A stretch of 64,000 nucleotides of DNA from JBNIDL01 sp050108195 (GTDB lineage Bacteria > Pseudomonadota > Gammaproteobacteria > Enterobacterales > Enterobacteriaceae): contig JBNIDL010000001.1 in NCBI GenBank assembly GCA_050108195.1, forward strand, positions 124,001 through 188,000, in the 5' to 3' direction. Of the stretch, positions 1 through 9,917 are shown piece after piece. The notes under the pieces were generated by a model that was not told where the DNA came from, made no database searches, and worked only from the letters and a program-made list of their open reading frames with translations. Within the stretch, counting starts at the first letter, position 1. Each line of letters opens with the position of its first letter. The translations under genes were made by a program, and so were the position numbers.

Positions 1-151
1 AGAAAACAAAAAACTTGAAAATAATTTTATTAAGTTTATAAACTCTGTTAAATACTATAAAACGAGAGAAAATATTTCTTTAAAAATAAAAAGAGTTTAT
101 TTAACTACCACTATGGGGCTATCTTTTATAATAAAAAGTGATTTTTTTTAA
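1..151 (+). CDS. rplA: 50S ribosomal protein L1, C-terminal fragment (cut by window edge)
   Basis: This is the last 49 codons of an open frame that enters from the left edge (first full codon at 2, TAA at 149-151). The translation contains VYLTTTMG near its end, which matches the conserved L1 C-terminal segment (KKVSISTTMG in E. coli as I recall it). L1 binds 23S rRNA at the mobile stalk and in many bacteria represses its own rplKA mRNA. Its position 81 bases before rplJ is the normal order rplK-rplA-rplJ-rplL-rpoB-rpoC. The identification rests on the short motif and synteny together. The tail after the motif is Phe/Ile-rich rather than the usual Ala/Gly-rich end. Confidence 0.85.
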   Translation, partial: ENKKLENNFIKFINSVKYYKTRENISLKIKRVYLTTTMGLSFIIKSDFF

Positions 152-232
152 ATATCTTATTTTAATGAATTATTTTTTTTTATATTGTATAATTAGTTGT
201 TTTTAATTTTTAAAAAATTAATTAGATAATAA

Positions 233-724
233 ATGCCTTTATCAATAAAAAGAAAAAAAAACATTTATAAAAAAATTAAATTAATTTTACAACAATCTAA
301 GTCAATTTTGATTGTTAAGATAAATAAATTGAATTCAGGTAACATTAATTCAATAAGGAAAATTCTAAGATCTAGTGAAGTTAAGTTAATATTTGTAAAA
401 AATAGTATTTTTCGACTTATTATAAAAGATAGTAAATTTAAATGTTTACATAATTTTATAAAAAATCAAATAGCTATAGTTTTTTCTATGAATCATCCAG
501 GTATTGGTGCTAGATTGTTTGAAAATTTTTGTAAAGAGTATAACGGTATAGATATAATTTCTGCATCATTTAATGGAGAACTTATATTACCAAACGAAAT
601 ATTTAAATTAACTAGTTTATTAACTAAAGAAGAAGCTATATTAAAATTAATAAATACTTTGAAAAAAATATCTGTTATTAATTTATTGACTTTACTAAAT
701 AATATTATTAATCTGAGAAATTAA
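233..724 (+). CDS. rplJ: 50S ribosomal protein L10
   Basis: L10 anchors the L7/L12 dimers to the ribosomal stalk and, in a complex with L12, represses its own mRNA in E. coli. The 163-residue product has nearly the usual enterobacterial length (about 165). The N-terminal globular part carries the family pattern, including FVKNSIFRL around residues 54-62 and AIVFSMNHPG around residues 81-90. The C-terminal helix that binds L12 is Leu/Ile/Asn-rich. It lies between rplA and rplL, 36 bases before rplL. The 81-base leader is almost pure A/T, and I could not make out the L10-binding fold known from E. coli. Confidence 0.95.
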   Translation: MPLSIKRKKNIYKKIKLILQQSKSILIVKINKLNSGNINSIRKILRSSEVKLIFVKNSIFRLIIKDSKFKCLHNFIKNQIAIVFSMNHPGIGARLFENFCKEYNGIDIISASFNGELILPNEIFKLTSLLTKEEAILKLINTLKKISVINLLTLLNNIINLRN

Positions 725-760
725 TTTTTTTATTAATTTAAACAAAATTGGTAAATAAAT

Positions 761-1132
761 ATGTCTATTTCTAAAGAAAAAATAGTTAGCGAAATAAACT
801 CAATGTCTACTAAAGATTTAATTGATTTAATAAAATTGATAGAAAGTAAATTTAATATATCTTCTGATAATTATCCTACTTCTAGTAATAAAAATATTGA
901 TGTTAAAAAGGAAGAACAACAAACAGAATTTAGTGTAACGTTAAAATCTATTGGAACAAATAAAATATCTGTTATTAAAGCGATAAGAACTTTGATTCAA
1001 TTAGGATTAAAAGAAGCTAAAGATTTAGTAGAATCAGCACCTGTTTTAATTAAAGAGAATTTAAAAAAAGAAGAAGTTGAAATTTTTAGAAAAACGTTAG
1101 AATCGGCTGGAGCTATATTAGAAATAAAATAA
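761..1132 (+). CDS. rplL: 50S ribosomal protein L7/L12
   Basis: This acidic stalk protein recruits and activates translation GTPases (EF-Tu, EF-G, LepA). The 123 residues fit the family (about 121). The N-terminal dimerisation helices are followed by a hinge at about residues 37-52 and the C-terminal globular domain, with the conserved run LGLKEAKDLVESAP at about residues 82-95. The hinge, usually Ala/Val/Gly-rich, is here made of Ser, Asn, Asp and Lys, as expected from strong A+T bias. It is translated from the same operon as rplJ and rpoB, with 36-base spacers on both sides. Confidence 0.97.
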   Translation: MSISKEKIVSEINSMSTKDLIDLIKLIESKFNISSDNYPTSSNKNIDVKKEEQQTEFSVTLKSIGTNKISVIKAIRTLIQLGLKEAKDLVESAPVLIKENLKKEEVEIFRKTLESAGAILEIK

Positions 1133-1158
1133 TTATTTATTTATATTATTTTTGTAAT

Positions 1159-1165
1159 AAGGAGG
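1159..1165 (+). promoter_or_regulatory. Strong ribosome binding site of rpoB
   Basis: The sequence AAGGAGG lies only 3 bases before the rpoB ATG at 1169. It is the longest Shine-Dalgarno match I noticed in the window, where most genes have only GGA or AAGG. The spacing is shorter than the usual 5-9 bases. The start is still secure because the protein N-terminus aligns with E. coli RpoB from its second or third residue. Confidence 0.65.
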
Positions 1166-1168
1166 ATT

Positions 1169-4100
1169 ATGCAATATTCTTATACGGAAAAAAAAAGAAT
1201 TAGAAAAAATTTTTGTAAGCAACCTAAAATATTAGATATTCCTTATTTGTTTGACATTCAAGTAAATTCTTTTAATAAATTCATTGGTAAAAATAATTAT
1301 TATAAATCTGGAATAGAAAATGTTTTTAATTCTATTTTTCCAATAAAAAGTTATAACAAAATGGTAGAACTACAGTATCTAAGATACAAAATAAACGAGT
1401 CTAATACTAAAGTAAATGAGTGCAAAATTAGAGGATCTACTTATTCTGTATCTTTAAAAGCTGTTTTGAAGCTAGTTATTTATAATGACAATAGTTCTAA
1501 AAATGTTAAATCTTCTATAGAACAGGAAGTTTATATGGGAGAAATACCAATGATGACAAATAGTGGAACTTTTGTAGTAAATGGTACAGAAAGAGTAGTT
1601 GTTTCACAACTTCATCGTAGTCCAGGTGTGTTTTTTGACAGTGATAAAGGTAAAAGTCATTCTTCAGGTAAAATTTTATATAGTGCTAGAATTATACCTT
1701 ACAGAGGATCTTGGTTAGATTTTGAATTTGATCATAAAGATAACTTATTTTTTCGTATTGATAGAAAACGTAAAGTTCCTGTTACAACTATGCTAAGAGC
1801 AATGAATTATAGTACAAGTGAAATATTAAATTTGTTCTTTGATAAAAAAAATTATTTGTTAAAAAACGGGAATTTATATTTTTATTTAAACTTTTTTAAT
1901 CTTTTAGGAAAAAAATTGGATTTCGATATATACAAAAATGAAATTTTGTATATAAAGAAAGGTACTTTAATTAATGAAAATCATATTAAATTATTGAGAA
2001 ATAATAACATAAAAAAAATAAAAATACCTAAGGATTTTATAATTGGAAAAATATTACTAAACGATATAAAAAATACTAAAGGAAATTTATTTTTGTCTAA
2101 CACTAAAATAGACAATAATGTGTTAGATGAATTGTTAAAATTAAAATATGTAAAAATAGATACTATTTATGAAAATAGTTTAGATAATAATTATATATCA
2201 GAAACATTGAAAATAGATACTTCAACAGATCGTCAAAGCGCTCTTCTAGAGATTTATAAAATAATTAAGCCAGGAGAACCTCCTATTAAAGAAGCTACAG
2301 AAAATTTATTTGATAATATGTTTTTTTCTGAAGATAAATATGATTTGTCTAAAGTAGGAAGAATGAAATTTAATAAATCTTTAAATTGTTACGATAACAA
2401 CTTAACTATTTTGACAAAAAATGACATAGTAAAGGTGATAAGGAAATTGATAGAAATTCGTGACGGAAAAGGAAATGTAGATGATATAGATCATTTAGGA
2501 AACCGACGTGTTAGATCTGTAGGAGAAATGATGGAAAATCAATTTCGTATAGGTTTGTTGCGTATAGAAAGATCTGTAAAAGAAAAATTATCTTTAAACG
2601 ATGTATTTTCTTTAACACCTCAAGATATAATAAATTCTAAACCAATATCTGCTACAATAAAAGAATTTTTTTGTTCAAGTCAACTATCTCAATTTATGGA
2701 TCAAAATAACCCTTTATCAGAAATAACGCATAAAAGAAGAATATCTGCTTTAGGGCCTGGAGGATTAACAAGAGAAAGAGCTGGTTTTGAAGTAAGAGAT
2801 GTACATCCCACTCATTATGGTAAAGTTTGTCCCATAGAAACCCCTGAAGGTCCAAATATAGGTCTAATAAATTCTTTATCTGTTTATGCTAGAACTAATA
2901 AATATGGATTTTTAGAGACTCCTTATAGAAAAGTGACAAAAGGTATTGTTTCTAATGAAATAAAATATTTATCTGCAATTGAAGAAGAAGATTTTATAAT
3001 AGCTCAAGCAAGCACTAATTTGGATAACAACGGAAATTTTTTAGAAGATTTAGTAATATGTAGGTATAAAAATGAATCTGGAATATTTAATCGTAAAGAA
3101 GTGGATTACATGGATGTTTCCACTCAACAAATAGTTTCAATAGGCGCTTCCTTAATTCCTTTTTTAGAACATGATGATGCAAATCGTGCTCTAATGGGAG
3201 CTAATATGCAAAGGCAAGCCATACCAACAATGAAGTCAGAAAAACCATTGGTAGGTACCGGTATGGAAAGAATTGTAGCTATAGATTCCGGAGTTACTGT
3301 TGTGGCTAAAAGATCTGGCGTTGTTAAATATGTCGATTCAAAAAGAATTGTTGTAGAATCTAAAGAAAATATTTTTGATGATGACATAAATGTAGATATA
3401 TATGCTTTAGATAAATATTTAAGATCTAATCAAAATACATGTATTAATCAAAGACCATGTGTAAGTTTAGGGGAAAAAATTAAAAAAGGAGACGTTTTAG
3501 CAGACGGACAATCTACAGATTTAGGTGAACTGGCTCTTGGTCAAAATATGAGAATAGCTTTTATGCCATGGAATGGATATAATTTTGAAGATTCTATGTT
3601 AATTTCTGAAAAAGTAGTTCATGATAATAGATTTACTACAATACATATACAAGAACTTTCATGTATATCAAGAGACACAAAATTAGGCCCAGAAGAAATA
3701 ACATCTGATATACCAAATATTAGCGAAAATTTACTGTCAAAGTTAGATGAATCTGGAATAGTATATATTGGCGCGGAGGTAAAAGAAGGTGATATTTTGG
3801 TAGGGAAAGTTACTCCTAAAAGGGAAACTCAGTTAACTCCAGAAGAGAAGTTGTTAAGAGCTATATTTGGGGAAAAAGCTTCTGATGTTAAAGATTCTTC
3901 TTTGAGAGTTCCGAACGGAATGTTTGGTACTATAATAGATGTTCAGGTTTTTACTAGAGACGGTGTGAAAAAAGATAAGAGAACATTAAAAATAGAGGAA
4001 AATCAATTAAATAAAATAAAAGAAGAGTTGTTTGAAGAATTTAGTATCATTAAAATAACTTTATTTAACAAAATTAAAAAAATACTAAATTTATGTGATA

Positions 4101-5182
4101 AAAAAATTTTTTATAAATTAAAAAAGTTTTCATATAAAGAATATTTAAAAAATAAAGTTAAAGATTGTGATAAAAACAAAATATTAAAAAAATTGTTCAA
4201 AAAATATGACAATTTAAAGATTTCATTGAAGAAGAAGATAAATTTTCAAAAAAGCAAATTTTCTAACGGAGACGATTTAGCGCCTGGGATATTAAAAATT
4301 GTTAAAGTTTATTTGGCAGTTAAAAGGTATATACAACCTGGAGATAAAATGGCTGGAAGACATGGAAACAAAGGAGTAATATCAAGAATATGTCCAGTTG
4401 AAGATATGCCATATGACGAATATGGTAATCCGGTAGATATTGTTTTAAATCCACTTGGTGTTCCTTCTAGAATGAATATAGGACAGATATTGGAAGCTCA
4501 TTTAGGAATGGCTGCTAAAGAAATAGGGAATAAAATAAATTTAATGATAAATGAAAATTGTTCTTTAAAAAAGATAAAAAAATTTATTCAAAATGTTTAC
4601 AATATTGGAGAAAATATTTGTAATAAAGTTGACTTAGAAGAGTTTTCAGAAGAAGATATAATTAATTTATCAAATAATTTATCTAAAGGGTTTCCTGTAG
4701 CTACACCAGTTTTTGATGGAGCTAAAGAAAATGAAATAAAATCTTTATTAAAATTAAGTGGACTTCCTGAGTCAGGTCAAATTACGTTGTTTGATGGAAG
4801 AACAGGAGAAAAATTTGAAAGACCTGTTACTGTTGGGTATATGTACATGTTAAAACTTAATCATTTAATAGATGATAAAATGCATGCAAGATCTACTGGT
4901 TCTTATAGTTTAATAACTCAACAACCACTTGGAGGTAAAGCTCAATTTGGTGGCCAAAGATTTGGAGAAATGGAGGTTTGGGCTCTTGAAGCTTATGGAG
5001 CAGCTCATACTCTGCAAGAAATGTTAACAGTTAAGTCTGATGATGTTTATGGAAGAACTAAAATGTATAAAAATATAATAGATGGAAATGAAAGTATGAA
5101 TCCTAATATACCTGAATCTTTTAATGTTTTGTTAAAAGAAATAAGATCTTTAGCAATTAATATAGAACTAAAAAAAAATTAA
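1169..5182 (+). CDS. rpoB: DNA-directed RNA polymerase beta subunit
   Basis: The product is the beta subunit of the core RNA polymerase, forming one pincer of the clamp and most of the rifampicin pocket. It has 1337 residues, close to the 1342 of E. coli, and is collinear with it throughout. Visible landmarks are SQLSQFMDQNNPLSE (rifampicin region), RRISALGPGGLTRERAG, HYGRVCPIETPEG-type sequence, GDKMAGRHGNKGV and the C-terminal GGKAQFGGQRFGEMEVWALEA. The lineage-specific insertion at about residues 940-1040 is kept but has become very Lys-rich. Cys replaces the Gly that precedes SSQLSQ in E. coli. It is followed by rpoC after 22 bases. Confidence 0.99.
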   Translation: MQYSYTEKKRIRKNFCKQPKILDIPYLFDIQVNSFNKFIGKNNYYKSGIENVFNSIFPIKSYNKMVELQYLRYKINESNTKVNECKIRGSTYSVSLKAVLKLVIYNDNSSKNVKSSIEQEVYMGEIPMMTNSGTFVVNGTERVVVSQLHRSPGVFFDSDKGKSHSSGKILYSARIIPYRGSWLDFEFDHKDNLFFRIDRKRKVPVTTMLRAMNYSTSEILNLFFDKKNYLLKNGNLYFYLNFFNLLGKKLDFDIYKNEILYIKKGTLINENHIKLLRNNNIKKIKIPKDFIIGKILLNDIKNTKGNLFLSNTKIDNNVLDELLKLKYVKIDTIYENSLDNNYISETLKIDTSTDRQSALLEIYKIIKPGEPPIKEATENLFDNMFFSEDKYDLSKVGRMKFNKSLNCYDNNLTILTKNDIVKVIRKLIEIRDGKGNVDDIDHLGNRRVRSVGEMMENQFRIGLLRIERSVKEKLSLNDVFSLTPQDIINSKPISATIKEFFCSSQLSQFMDQNNPLSEITHKRRISALGPGGLTRERAGFEVRDVHPTHYGKVCPIETPEGPNIGLINSLSVYARTNKYGFLETPYRKVTKGIVSNEIKYLSAIEEEDFIIAQASTNLDNNGNFLEDLVICRYKNESGIFNRKEVDYMDVSTQQIVSIGASLIPFLEHDDANRALMGANMQRQAIPTMKSEKPLVGTGMERIVAIDSGVTVVAKRSGVVKYVDSKRIVVESKENIFDDDINVDIYALDKYLRSNQNTCINQRPCVSLGEKIKKGDVLADGQSTDLGELALGQNMRIAFMPWNGYNFEDSMLISEKVVHDNRFTTIHIQELSCISRDTKLGPEEITSDIPNISENLLSKLDESGIVYIGAEVKEGDILVGKVTPKRETQLTPEEKLLRAIFGEKASDVKDSSLRVPNGMFGTIIDVQVFTRDGVKKDKRTLKIEENQLNKIKEELFEEFSIIKITLFNKIKKILNLCDKKIFYKLKKFSYKEYLKNKVKDCDKNKILKKLFKKYDNLKISLKKKINFQKSKFSNGDDLAPGILKIVKVYLAVKRYIQPGDKMAGRHGNKGVISRICPVEDMPYDEYGNPVDIVLNPLGVPSRMNIGQILEAHLGMAAKEIGNKINLMINENCSLKKIKKFIQNVYNIGENICNKVDLEEFSEEDIINLSNNLSKGFPVATPVFDGAKENEIKSLLKLSGLPESGQITLFDGRTGEKFERPVTVGYMYMLKLNHLIDDKMHARSTGSYSLITQQPLGGKAQFGGQRFGEMEVWALEAYGAAHTLQEMLTVKSDDVYGRTKMYKNIIDGNESMNPNIPESFNVLLKEIRSLAINIELKKN

Positions 5183-5204
5183 AATTTTATAGGAAATATG
5201 AGTC

Positions 5205-8200
5205 GTGAATGATTTTAAAAATTTTATTAACAAAAATTTAGAAATAAATGAGTTTAATTCTATTAAAATATCTTTAGCCTCCCCAGAAGTAATAAGGTCG
5301 TGGTCTTTTGGAGAAGTTAAAAAACCTGAAACGATAAATTATCGTACTTTTAAACCTGAAAGAGATGGATTGTTTTGTGCAAAAATATTTGGTCCTGTTA
5401 AAGACTATGAATGTTTATGTGGAAAATATAAAAGATTGAAACATAGAGGAGTTATATGTGAGAAATGTGGAGTAGAGGTCACTCAAACCAAGGTAAGACG
5501 AGAAAGGATGGGTCATATAGAATTAGCTTCACCAATAGCACATATATGGTTTTTAAGATCTTTGCCTTCTAGGATTGGATTATTGTTAGATATGCCGTTA
5601 CGTGATGTAGAAAAAGTTTTATATTTTGAATCTTATGTGGTTACTAAAGTTGGTGATAGTGATTTGTATAAATGTCAAATACTTAACGAAAATGAATATT
5701 TAGAGTCTTTAGAAAAATTTGGATATGCTTTTGAAGCCAAAATGGGCGCAGAAGGAATTAGAGACTTATTAAAAAAAATAAATGTTAAAAAAGAATATAA
5801 AGATTTGTTTTATTTATTAAAAAAAACTAATGCAGAAACAAAAAGAAAAAAAATATCAAAAAGAATAAAATTATTAGAATCTTTTATAGAAAGTAAAAAT
5901 AAACCTGAATGGATGATTTTAACCGTTCTTCCTGTGTTGCCTCCAGATTTAAGACCACTTGTTCCATTAGATGGTGGAAGGTTTGCAACATCTGATCTTA
6001 ATGATTTATATAGAAGAGTGATAAACAGAAACAATAGATTAAAAAGATTAATTGATTTGTCAGCACCAGAAATAATAATAAAAAATGAAAAAAGAATGTT
6101 ACAAGAATCAGTAGATGCTTTGTTGGATAATGGAAGAAGAGGTAGAGCTATAATAGGCTCTAATAAAAGGCCTTTAAAATCATTGTCTGACATGATAAAA
6201 GGTAAACAAGGTAGATTTAGACAAAATTTGTTAGGTAAAAGAGTAGATTATTCTGGAAGATCTGTTATAACAGTCGGTCCTTATTTAAGATTAAATCAGT
6301 GTGGTTTACCTAAAAAAATGGCACTAGAATTATTTAAACCTTTTATATATGGAAAACTAGAAAGATATGGTATAGCAAATACCATAAAGTCTGCAAAGAA
6401 AATGATAGAAAAAGAAGAACCAATTGTTTGGGATATTTTAGAAGAAATAATAAAAAAGTATCCAATTATGCTTAACAGGGCACCAACATTACATAGATTA
6501 GGAATACAGGCTTTTGAACCTATACTTATTGAAGGTAAAGCCATACAGTTGCATCCTTTGGTTTGTGCTGCTTATAATGCAGATTTTGATGGAGATCAAA
6601 TGGCTGTACATATACCACTTACAAAAAATTCTAAAGAAGAAGCATGTAAGTTGATGATGTCTAGTAATAACATACTATCTCCAGCTAATGGAGAACCTAT
6701 TATAGTTCCCTCTCAAGATGTAGTTTTAGGCTTGTATTATATGACAAGGACTAAAATAGGAGCTAATGGAGAAAATATGGTTTTTAAAAATGTTAAAGAA
6801 GTGGAAAGATTGTACCAGTTAGGAATTTTAGATTTACATGCAAGAATAAAAGTTAAAATATCAGAATATTATTATAATTTTAAAGGTGAGCTAAATTATA
6901 AAAATTTTATAAAAAATACTACTGTAGGAAGATCGATTTTGTGGAATATAATTCCAAAAGGATTGTCTTTTGATTTAATAAATAAAACTTTAGAAAAGAA
7001 TCAGATTTCTTATTTGTTGAATATATGTTATAGAAAATTGGGTTTGTGTAAAACTGTAAAATTTGCTGATAGTATAATGTATACAGGTTTTGCTTACGCG
7101 GCAAAATCCGGATCTTCAGTTGGCATGGACGATATGATTATTCCTAAAGAAAAGTATGAAATAATAAAAAAAGCAGAAAAAGAAGTTTCCGAAATACAAA
7201 AACAATTTCAATCTGGACTTGTAACTTCCGGAGAAAAACACAATAAAATTATAGATATTTGGGCTAATGCTAGTGATTCTATATCTAGGGCTATGATGAA
7301 AGCTATATCTCATGATAAAGTATTTGATGTAAATGGTATAAAACATAAGCAAATTTCATTTAATAGTATATTTATGATGGCAGATTCTGGGGCAAGAGGT
7401 TCAGCTGCTCAGTTAAGACAGTTAGCTGGAATGAGAGGTTTAATGGCTAAACCTGACGGCTCTATAATAGAAACTCCCATTACAGCTAATTTTAAGGAAG
7501 GACTAAATGTGTTGCAGTACTTTATTTCAACTCATGGAGCTAGAAAAGGTTTAGCTGACACTGCTTTAAAAACTGCTAATTCAGGATATCTTACTAGAAG
7601 ACTTGTAGACGTAGCACAAGATCTAGTAGTTACGGAAATAGATTGTAAAACAGATTCAGGAATATTGATCACTCATGTAATAGAAGGAGGAGAAATAAAA
7701 GAATCGTTATTTGATAGAGTTTTAGGAAGATTTACTTTAAAAGACATTAAAGTTTCTAATAATGAAGAAAATATTTTAATAAAAAAGAATACTTTAATAG
7801 ACGAAAATTATTGTGAAATTTTAGAAAAATTTAATGTAGAAAATATTTTTGTAAGGTCAGTGGTAACATGTGAAACTGATTTTGGCGTTTGCTCAAGATG
7901 TTATGGAAGGGATTTAGCTAGAGGGGATATAGTGAAATTAGGTGAAGCTATAGGTGTAATTGCAGCTCAATCCATAGGAGAGCCTGGTACTCAGTTAACT
8001 ATGAGGACATTTCATATAGGAGGCGCAGCATCAAGGTCTGCAACTGAATCCAGTATTCAAGCAAGAAATAGCGGCTATATAAAATTAAGCAATGAAAGAT
8101 TTGTAATTAACAGTTTTGGGAAAATAGTGATAACTTCAAGAAATACAGAATTAAAGATAGTAGATGAATTTGGAATCACTAAAGAAAATTATAAAATATC

Positions 8201-9374
8201 TTATGGAGCTGTTGTTGAATACGGAAATAACTCAAAAGTTAATTCTGGTGATATAATAGCGCAGTGGGATCCACATACTTTTCCTATTATTTCTGAAGAA
8301 AGTGGTTATTTGAAGTTTGTAGATATGATAGAGGGACAAACAATTATTAGACAAACTGATGAATTTACTGGAATAACTTCTATTGTCGTTTTAGATAGTT
8401 CTGAAAGACAAGGTATTTATAAAGAATTAAGACCTTCTTTAATAATAGTTAATAATTTAAACAGTGATAAGAATTTAGCTCAATATTTTCTACCTGGAAA
8501 GTCAATAGTTCAATTAGAAAACTATGTGGAGATTTCTAAAGGTGACATATTAGCTAGATTACCACAAGATACCAGTGGAATCAAAGATATAACTGGAGGA
8601 TTGCCTAGAGTAGCTGATTTATTTGAAGCTAGAAAACCAAAAGAACCTGCGATTTTAGCTGAAATAAGTGGAATAGTTTCTTTTGGAAAAGAAACTAAGG
8701 GAAAACATAGACTTATAATTACTTCTTTAACCAAACAAAATTTAGTTCATGAAGAAATGATTCCAAAATGGAGGCAATTGAATGTTTTTGAAGGAGAAAA
8801 AGTAGAAAAAGGAAATATTATATCAGACGGTCCAGAGTCTTCTCATGACATCTTAAGATTGAAAGGCGTAAATTTTGTTACTCAATATATAGTAAATGAG
8901 ATACAGAATATTTATAGGTTGCAAGGAGTTAGAATAAATGATAAACATATAGAAGTTATCATTAGACAAATGTTAAGAAAAGCTACTGTAATTTCTGGAG
9001 GCGATTCAAAATTGTTACCTGGTGAACAAGTTGAATATTCATACATAAATTCACTAAATAAATCTTTAATAAAAAAGGGAAAATTGCCTATAACATACAA
9101 AAGAAATCTTTTAGGAATTACTAAAGCTTCTTTATCTACAGAATCTTTTATTTCTGCAGCTTCTTTTCAAGAAACAACTAGAGTTCTTACAGAATCAGCT
9201 ATATCTGGAAAAATAGATGAATTAAGAGGACTTAAAGAAAACGTAATAGTTGGAAGACTTATACCTGCTGGTACTGGATACGATAAAACTAATAATAAAA
9301 AAATAAAAGACGATAATTTAATAAATTTTAAAGAAGATAATAAAAATAACTTTACTTGGAATTCGTCTAGATGA
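5205..9374 (+). CDS. rpoC: DNA-directed RNA polymerase beta' subunit
   Basis: The product is the catalytic beta' subunit. It has 1389 residues (about 1407 in E. coli), shorter only at the C-terminal tail. The N-terminal zinc site (CLCGKYKRL...CEKCG) is present, as is the catalytic NADFDGDQMA that holds the active-site magnesium. The second zinc site is formed by a Cys in EIDCKTDSG and the cluster CETDFGVCSRC. The start is a GTG at 5205, chosen because the protein then begins like E. coli RpoC. An ATG at 5198 is out of frame and stops after four codons. The TGA stop overlaps the next start as ATGA. Confidence 0.98.
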   Translation: MNDFKNFINKNLEINEFNSIKISLASPEVIRSWSFGEVKKPETINYRTFKPERDGLFCAKIFGPVKDYECLCGKYKRLKHRGVICEKCGVEVTQTKVRRERMGHIELASPIAHIWFLRSLPSRIGLLLDMPLRDVEKVLYFESYVVTKVGDSDLYKCQILNENEYLESLEKFGYAFEAKMGAEGIRDLLKKINVKKEYKDLFYLLKKTNAETKRKKISKRIKLLESFIESKNKPEWMILTVLPVLPPDLRPLVPLDGGRFATSDLNDLYRRVINRNNRLKRLIDLSAPEIIIKNEKRMLQESVDALLDNGRRGRAIIGSNKRPLKSLSDMIKGKQGRFRQNLLGKRVDYSGRSVITVGPYLRLNQCGLPKKMALELFKPFIYGKLERYGIANTIKSAKKMIEKEEPIVWDILEEIIKKYPIMLNRAPTLHRLGIQAFEPILIEGKAIQLHPLVCAAYNADFDGDQMAVHIPLTKNSKEEACKLMMSSNNILSPANGEPIIVPSQDVVLGLYYMTRTKIGANGENMVFKNVKEVERLYQLGILDLHARIKVKISEYYYNFKGELNYKNFIKNTTVGRSILWNIIPKGLSFDLINKTLEKNQISYLLNICYRKLGLCKTVKFADSIMYTGFAYAAKSGSSVGMDDMIIPKEKYEIIKKAEKEVSEIQKQFQSGLVTSGEKHNKIIDIWANASDSISRAMMKAISHDKVFDVNGIKHKQISFNSIFMMADSGARGSAAQLRQLAGMRGLMAKPDGSIIETPITANFKEGLNVLQYFISTHGARKGLADTALKTANSGYLTRRLVDVAQDLVVTEIDCKTDSGILITHVIEGGEIKESLFDRVLGRFTLKDIKVSNNEENILIKKNTLIDENYCEILEKFNVENIFVRSVVTCETDFGVCSRCYGRDLARGDIVKLGEAIGVIAAQSIGEPGTQLTMRTFHIGGAASRSATESSIQARNSGYIKLSNERFVINSFGKIVITSRNTELKIVDEFGITKENYKISYGAVVEYGNNSKVNSGDIIAQWDPHTFPIISEESGYLKFVDMIEGQTIIRQTDEFTGITSIVVLDSSERQGIYKELRPSLIIVNNLNSDKNLAQYFLPGKSIVQLENYVEISKGDILARLPQDTSGIKDITGGLPRVADLFEARKPKEPAILAEISGIVSFGKETKGKHRLIITSLTKQNLVHEEMIPKWRQLNVFEGEKVEKGNIISDGPESSHDILRLKGVNFVTQYIVNEIQNIYRLQGVRINDKHIEVIIRQMLRKATVISGGDSKLLPGEQVEYSYINSLNKSLIKKGKLPITYKRNLLGITKASLSTESFISAASFQETTRVLTESAISGKIDELRGLKENVIVGRLIPAGTGYDKTNNKKIKDDNLINFKEDNKNNFTWNSSR

Positions 9375-9910
9375 CAAATATAATATCTAAAATAGATTAT
9401 TATGTAATAAATTATTTAGATATTTTATATTTAAGTAATAGTACATCATATTTTAATAAAATAGGGTTATTTTTATCTTTAAATTCTATATTAATAACAA
9501 TGTCTTTAATTGCGATTATTATTGCAATAAATTTTAAAAATAAAGATATAATAAAAATTATAAAATTCTTACTGTCAAATATATTTATTTCAATAGCAAT
9601 AAACTTCGTTATTAGAAAATTGCTTTATAGGCCTAGACCTTTTGTTTATTTTAGCAATACTTATGATGACATTATAAGTCACAAAAAAAATAGTTCGTTT
9701 CCTAGCAATCATGCTTCCGCAATGTGCTCTATATATATAAGTTTAAGTAAGAACAATAAAATAAAACATAAAAGCATCATTCTTTTCTTAAGTTTTTTTA
9801 TAATTTTTTTTAGAATATATTTTAAATTACATTTTTTTAGTGATATTTTAGGATCTTTTTTCGTATCTTTTATAAGTTATTTTATTTGTTCAAAATTATT
9901 TTATGAATAA
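9371..9910 (+). CDS. PAP2-family membrane phosphatase, probably undecaprenyl-diphosphate phosphatase (BcrC/YbjG-like)
   Basis: A 179-residue integral membrane protein with about five hydrophobic segments. All three signatures of the type 2 phosphatidic acid phosphatase superfamily are visible: a basic stretch ending RPRP (residues 87-90), SFPSNHAS with the catalytic His114, and R148-x5-H154-x3-D158. The layout and spacing resemble BcrC/YbjG, which remove a phosphate from undecaprenyl diphosphate to recycle the lipid carrier for peptidoglycan and O-antigen. Lipid phosphatases such as PgpB share the motifs, so the substrate is inferred. The start overlaps the rpoC stop by 4 bases (ATGA), which suggests translational coupling. 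E. coli has no such gene at this site. Confidence 0.8.
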   Translation: MTNIISKIDYYVINYLDILYLSNSTSYFNKIGLFLSLNSILITMSLIAIIIAINFKNKDIIKIIKFLLSNIFISIAINFVIRKLLYRPRPFVYFSNTYDDIISHKKNSSFPSNHASAMCSIYISLSKNNKIKHKSIILFLSFFIIFFRIYFKLHFFSDILGSFFVSFISYFICSKLFYE

Positions 9911-9917
9911 AAAAAAT

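Noticed and set aside
3124..3387. Open frame on the minus strand inside rpoB
   Set aside because: It lies entirely opposite conserved rpoB codons and has no recognisable domain or ribosome binding site; it is a shadow frame.
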